NCBI GenBank assembly: GCA_028877215.1
Contig: JAPPFJ010000035.1
Location: 431,580 to 495,579, forward strand
Reading direction: 5' to 3'
DNA: 64,000 nt
Source: Gemmatimonadota bacterium
GTDB taxonomy: Bacteria > Latescibacterota > UBA2968 > GCA-2709665
Shown here: piece by piece, positions 63,069 to 64,000 of the stretch
How the letters are laid out: each line of letters begins with the position of its first letter
Numbering within the stretch: the stretch's first letter is position 1
Notes under the pieces: model-generated
Databases searched by the model: none
The model's input: only the letters and a program-made list of their open reading frames with translations
Told to the model about the DNA's origin: nothing
Position numbers and translations under genes: made by a program

Positions 63069-63934
63069 TATGCCTCCCGCCGGTAGAACACGCGCCACTG
63101 GAGAAGACTGATCCCAAGCAGCAGGAAGAACGCCAGGACGGTCAGGGCGCCGGCTTGGCCGAAGTTGAAATAACCGAACGCACGCCGGTAGATTTCGGTG
63201 ACGATGATCTGGGTCTGGTTCGCCGGACCTCCCGCCGTTATCACGTAGATGAAGACAAAGCTGTTGAAGGACCAGATCACGCTGACCAGCAGAACCGCGA
63301 GCGTAACCGGACGCAGGAGCGGCAGGGTGATATGGCGGAACTGGCGGAATTCCGTAGCCCCGTCAATCCTGGAAGCCTCGTACAGATCGCCGGGGATGGA
63401 CTGCAGCGCCGACAGGAATGCGAACGTTGTGAACGGCAGCGCCGTCCACAACCGGGCCACCAGCGCGCCGGCAAAGGCCGTTGAAGCGTCCGTCAGCCAC
63501 TGAACCGGCGAATCGATGAGTTGCAGGCCCAGCAAAAGCGAATTCAGGTGCCCGTACTCGCCGTTGTACATCCACTTCCAGGTGATCGCCGCCACCACCA
63601 GCGGCATGGCCCACGCCAGGATCAGCATGCCCCGGACCCATTCGCTCAAAACCGACTCTCGGCTCAACAACAGCGCCACGCCCAGCCCCAGACCCACGTT
63701 CATCGCGACCGCCAGGGCCGTCCACAAGGCCGTGTTCTTCAGCACCAGCAGAAACAGATCGTCCTGCAGGAGTCCAATGTAATTCCCAATCCCGGCAAAC
63801 GTCTCTCCCTTGTAGGACGTGTGATAGAGACTCGTCTCCATCACGTCAAGAATGGGATATCCCATAAACAGAAACAACCACACCGCCGCGGGGGCAACGT
63901 AGAAGTAGGCCAGCCGTCGTTTCTCCCGCTCCAT
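63068..63934 (-). CDS. Carbohydrate ABC transporter permease (MalF type)
   Basis: 288 residues from the ATG at 63934 (AAGGAG upstream). Six transmembrane segments start with YFYVAPAAVWLFLFMGYPI. The EAA-like motif is GDLYEASRIDGATEFRQFRH. The gene ends in TAG whose G also begins the next permease start codon. The binding protein gene is expected just upstream, beyond the window edge (63935-64000 has only 66 bases, not enough to identify it). Confidence 0.93.
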   Translation of the reverse strand: MEREKRRLAYFYVAPAAVWLFLFMGYPILDVMETSLYHTSYKGETFAGIGNYIGLLQDDLFLLVLKNTALWTALAVAMNVGLGLGVALLLSRESVLSEWVRGMLILAWAMPLVVAAITWKWMYNGEYGHLNSLLLGLQLIDSPVQWLTDASTAFAGALVARLWTALPFTTFAFLSALQSIPGDLYEASRIDGATEFRQFRHITLPLLRPVTLAVLLVSVIWSFNSFVFIYVITAGGPANQTQIIVTEIYRRAFGYFNFGQAGALTVLAFFLLLGISLLQWRVFYRREA

Positions 63935-64000
63935 TCCGTCTCCTTGGAAGCTGTCTTAAAATTCCCAGCGGTCTTCGCGCGGCTGCAAAAGCGCCGGTCG

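Noticed and set aside
63935..64000. C-terminal end of a solute-binding protein gene at the window edge
   Set aside because: Expected by context, but the last 66 bases give no frame that can be identified.

Overview
The window is GC-rich (about 60% by eye) and reads as a chromosomal segment of a Gram-negative, heterotrophic, probably uncultured bacterium. The gene set (phytanoyl-CoA dioxygenase-like proteins, a DUF1080 protein, a sialidase-like propeller, Ldh2- and Gfo/Idh/MocA-type dehydrogenases, heparinase-like enzymes, mannonate dehydratase, five GWxTD/TPR proteins, lipoproteins) resembles Latescibacterota- or Poribacteria-like members or relatives of the FCB group. That placement is inference from gene content. 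No rRNA or tRNA gene was recognised.

Layout. 1-13.5 kb: scattered single catabolic or small-molecule genes on both strands (VOC protein, two methyltransferases, DUF1080, sialidase-like, RidA-like, two Ldh2 dehydrogenases, epimerase, amidohydrolase, PhyH oxygenase, HpcH/HpaI aldolase, Gfo/Idh). 14.4-15.6 kb: a thioredoxin-like gene with an in-frame TGA directly after a Cys-Val, best read as a selenoprotein. 16-21 kb: an SDR, a two-gene type IIA topoisomerase operon and a YtoQ-family protein. 21.7-24.1 kb: two tandem beta-helix lipoproteins. 24.3-26.4 kb: a PhyH-HEAT fusion and a Phd/VapC-type toxin-antitoxin pair, followed by the remnant of an integrase. 27.4-37 kb: ECF sigma factor, zinc-finger anti-sigma factor and three large secreted TPR/GWxTD proteins in one direction. 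37-40.3 kb: a giant GNAT fusion. 40.4-43 kb: a GntR-ABC-permease operon with a clear promoter and candidate operator. 43.3-48.8 kb: an enolase-superfamily protein and two more GWxTD proteins ending in a strong terminator. 48.9-53.4 kb: polytopic membrane protein, nitrilase, mannonate dehydratase. 53.5-64 kb: heparinase-like/beta-propeller fusion, MntA/HepT toxin-antitoxin pair, secreted heparinase-like protein and a sugar ABC transporter (ATPase plus two permeases).

How it fits together. The right end looks like a uronate-containing polysaccharide utilisation region: heparinase-type enzymes, a sugar ABC importer and mannonate dehydratase. The centre looks like an envelope or secretion-related locus under ECF sigma/anti-sigma control, with five diverged GWxTD paralogues that share a C-terminal signature. 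The intergenic DNA carries at least three dispersed repeat families, and short relics of deleted or degraded genes are visible at several points. The most unusual items are the probable selenoprotein at 14394-15584, the GWxTD cluster, and the gene-fusion and relic evidence.
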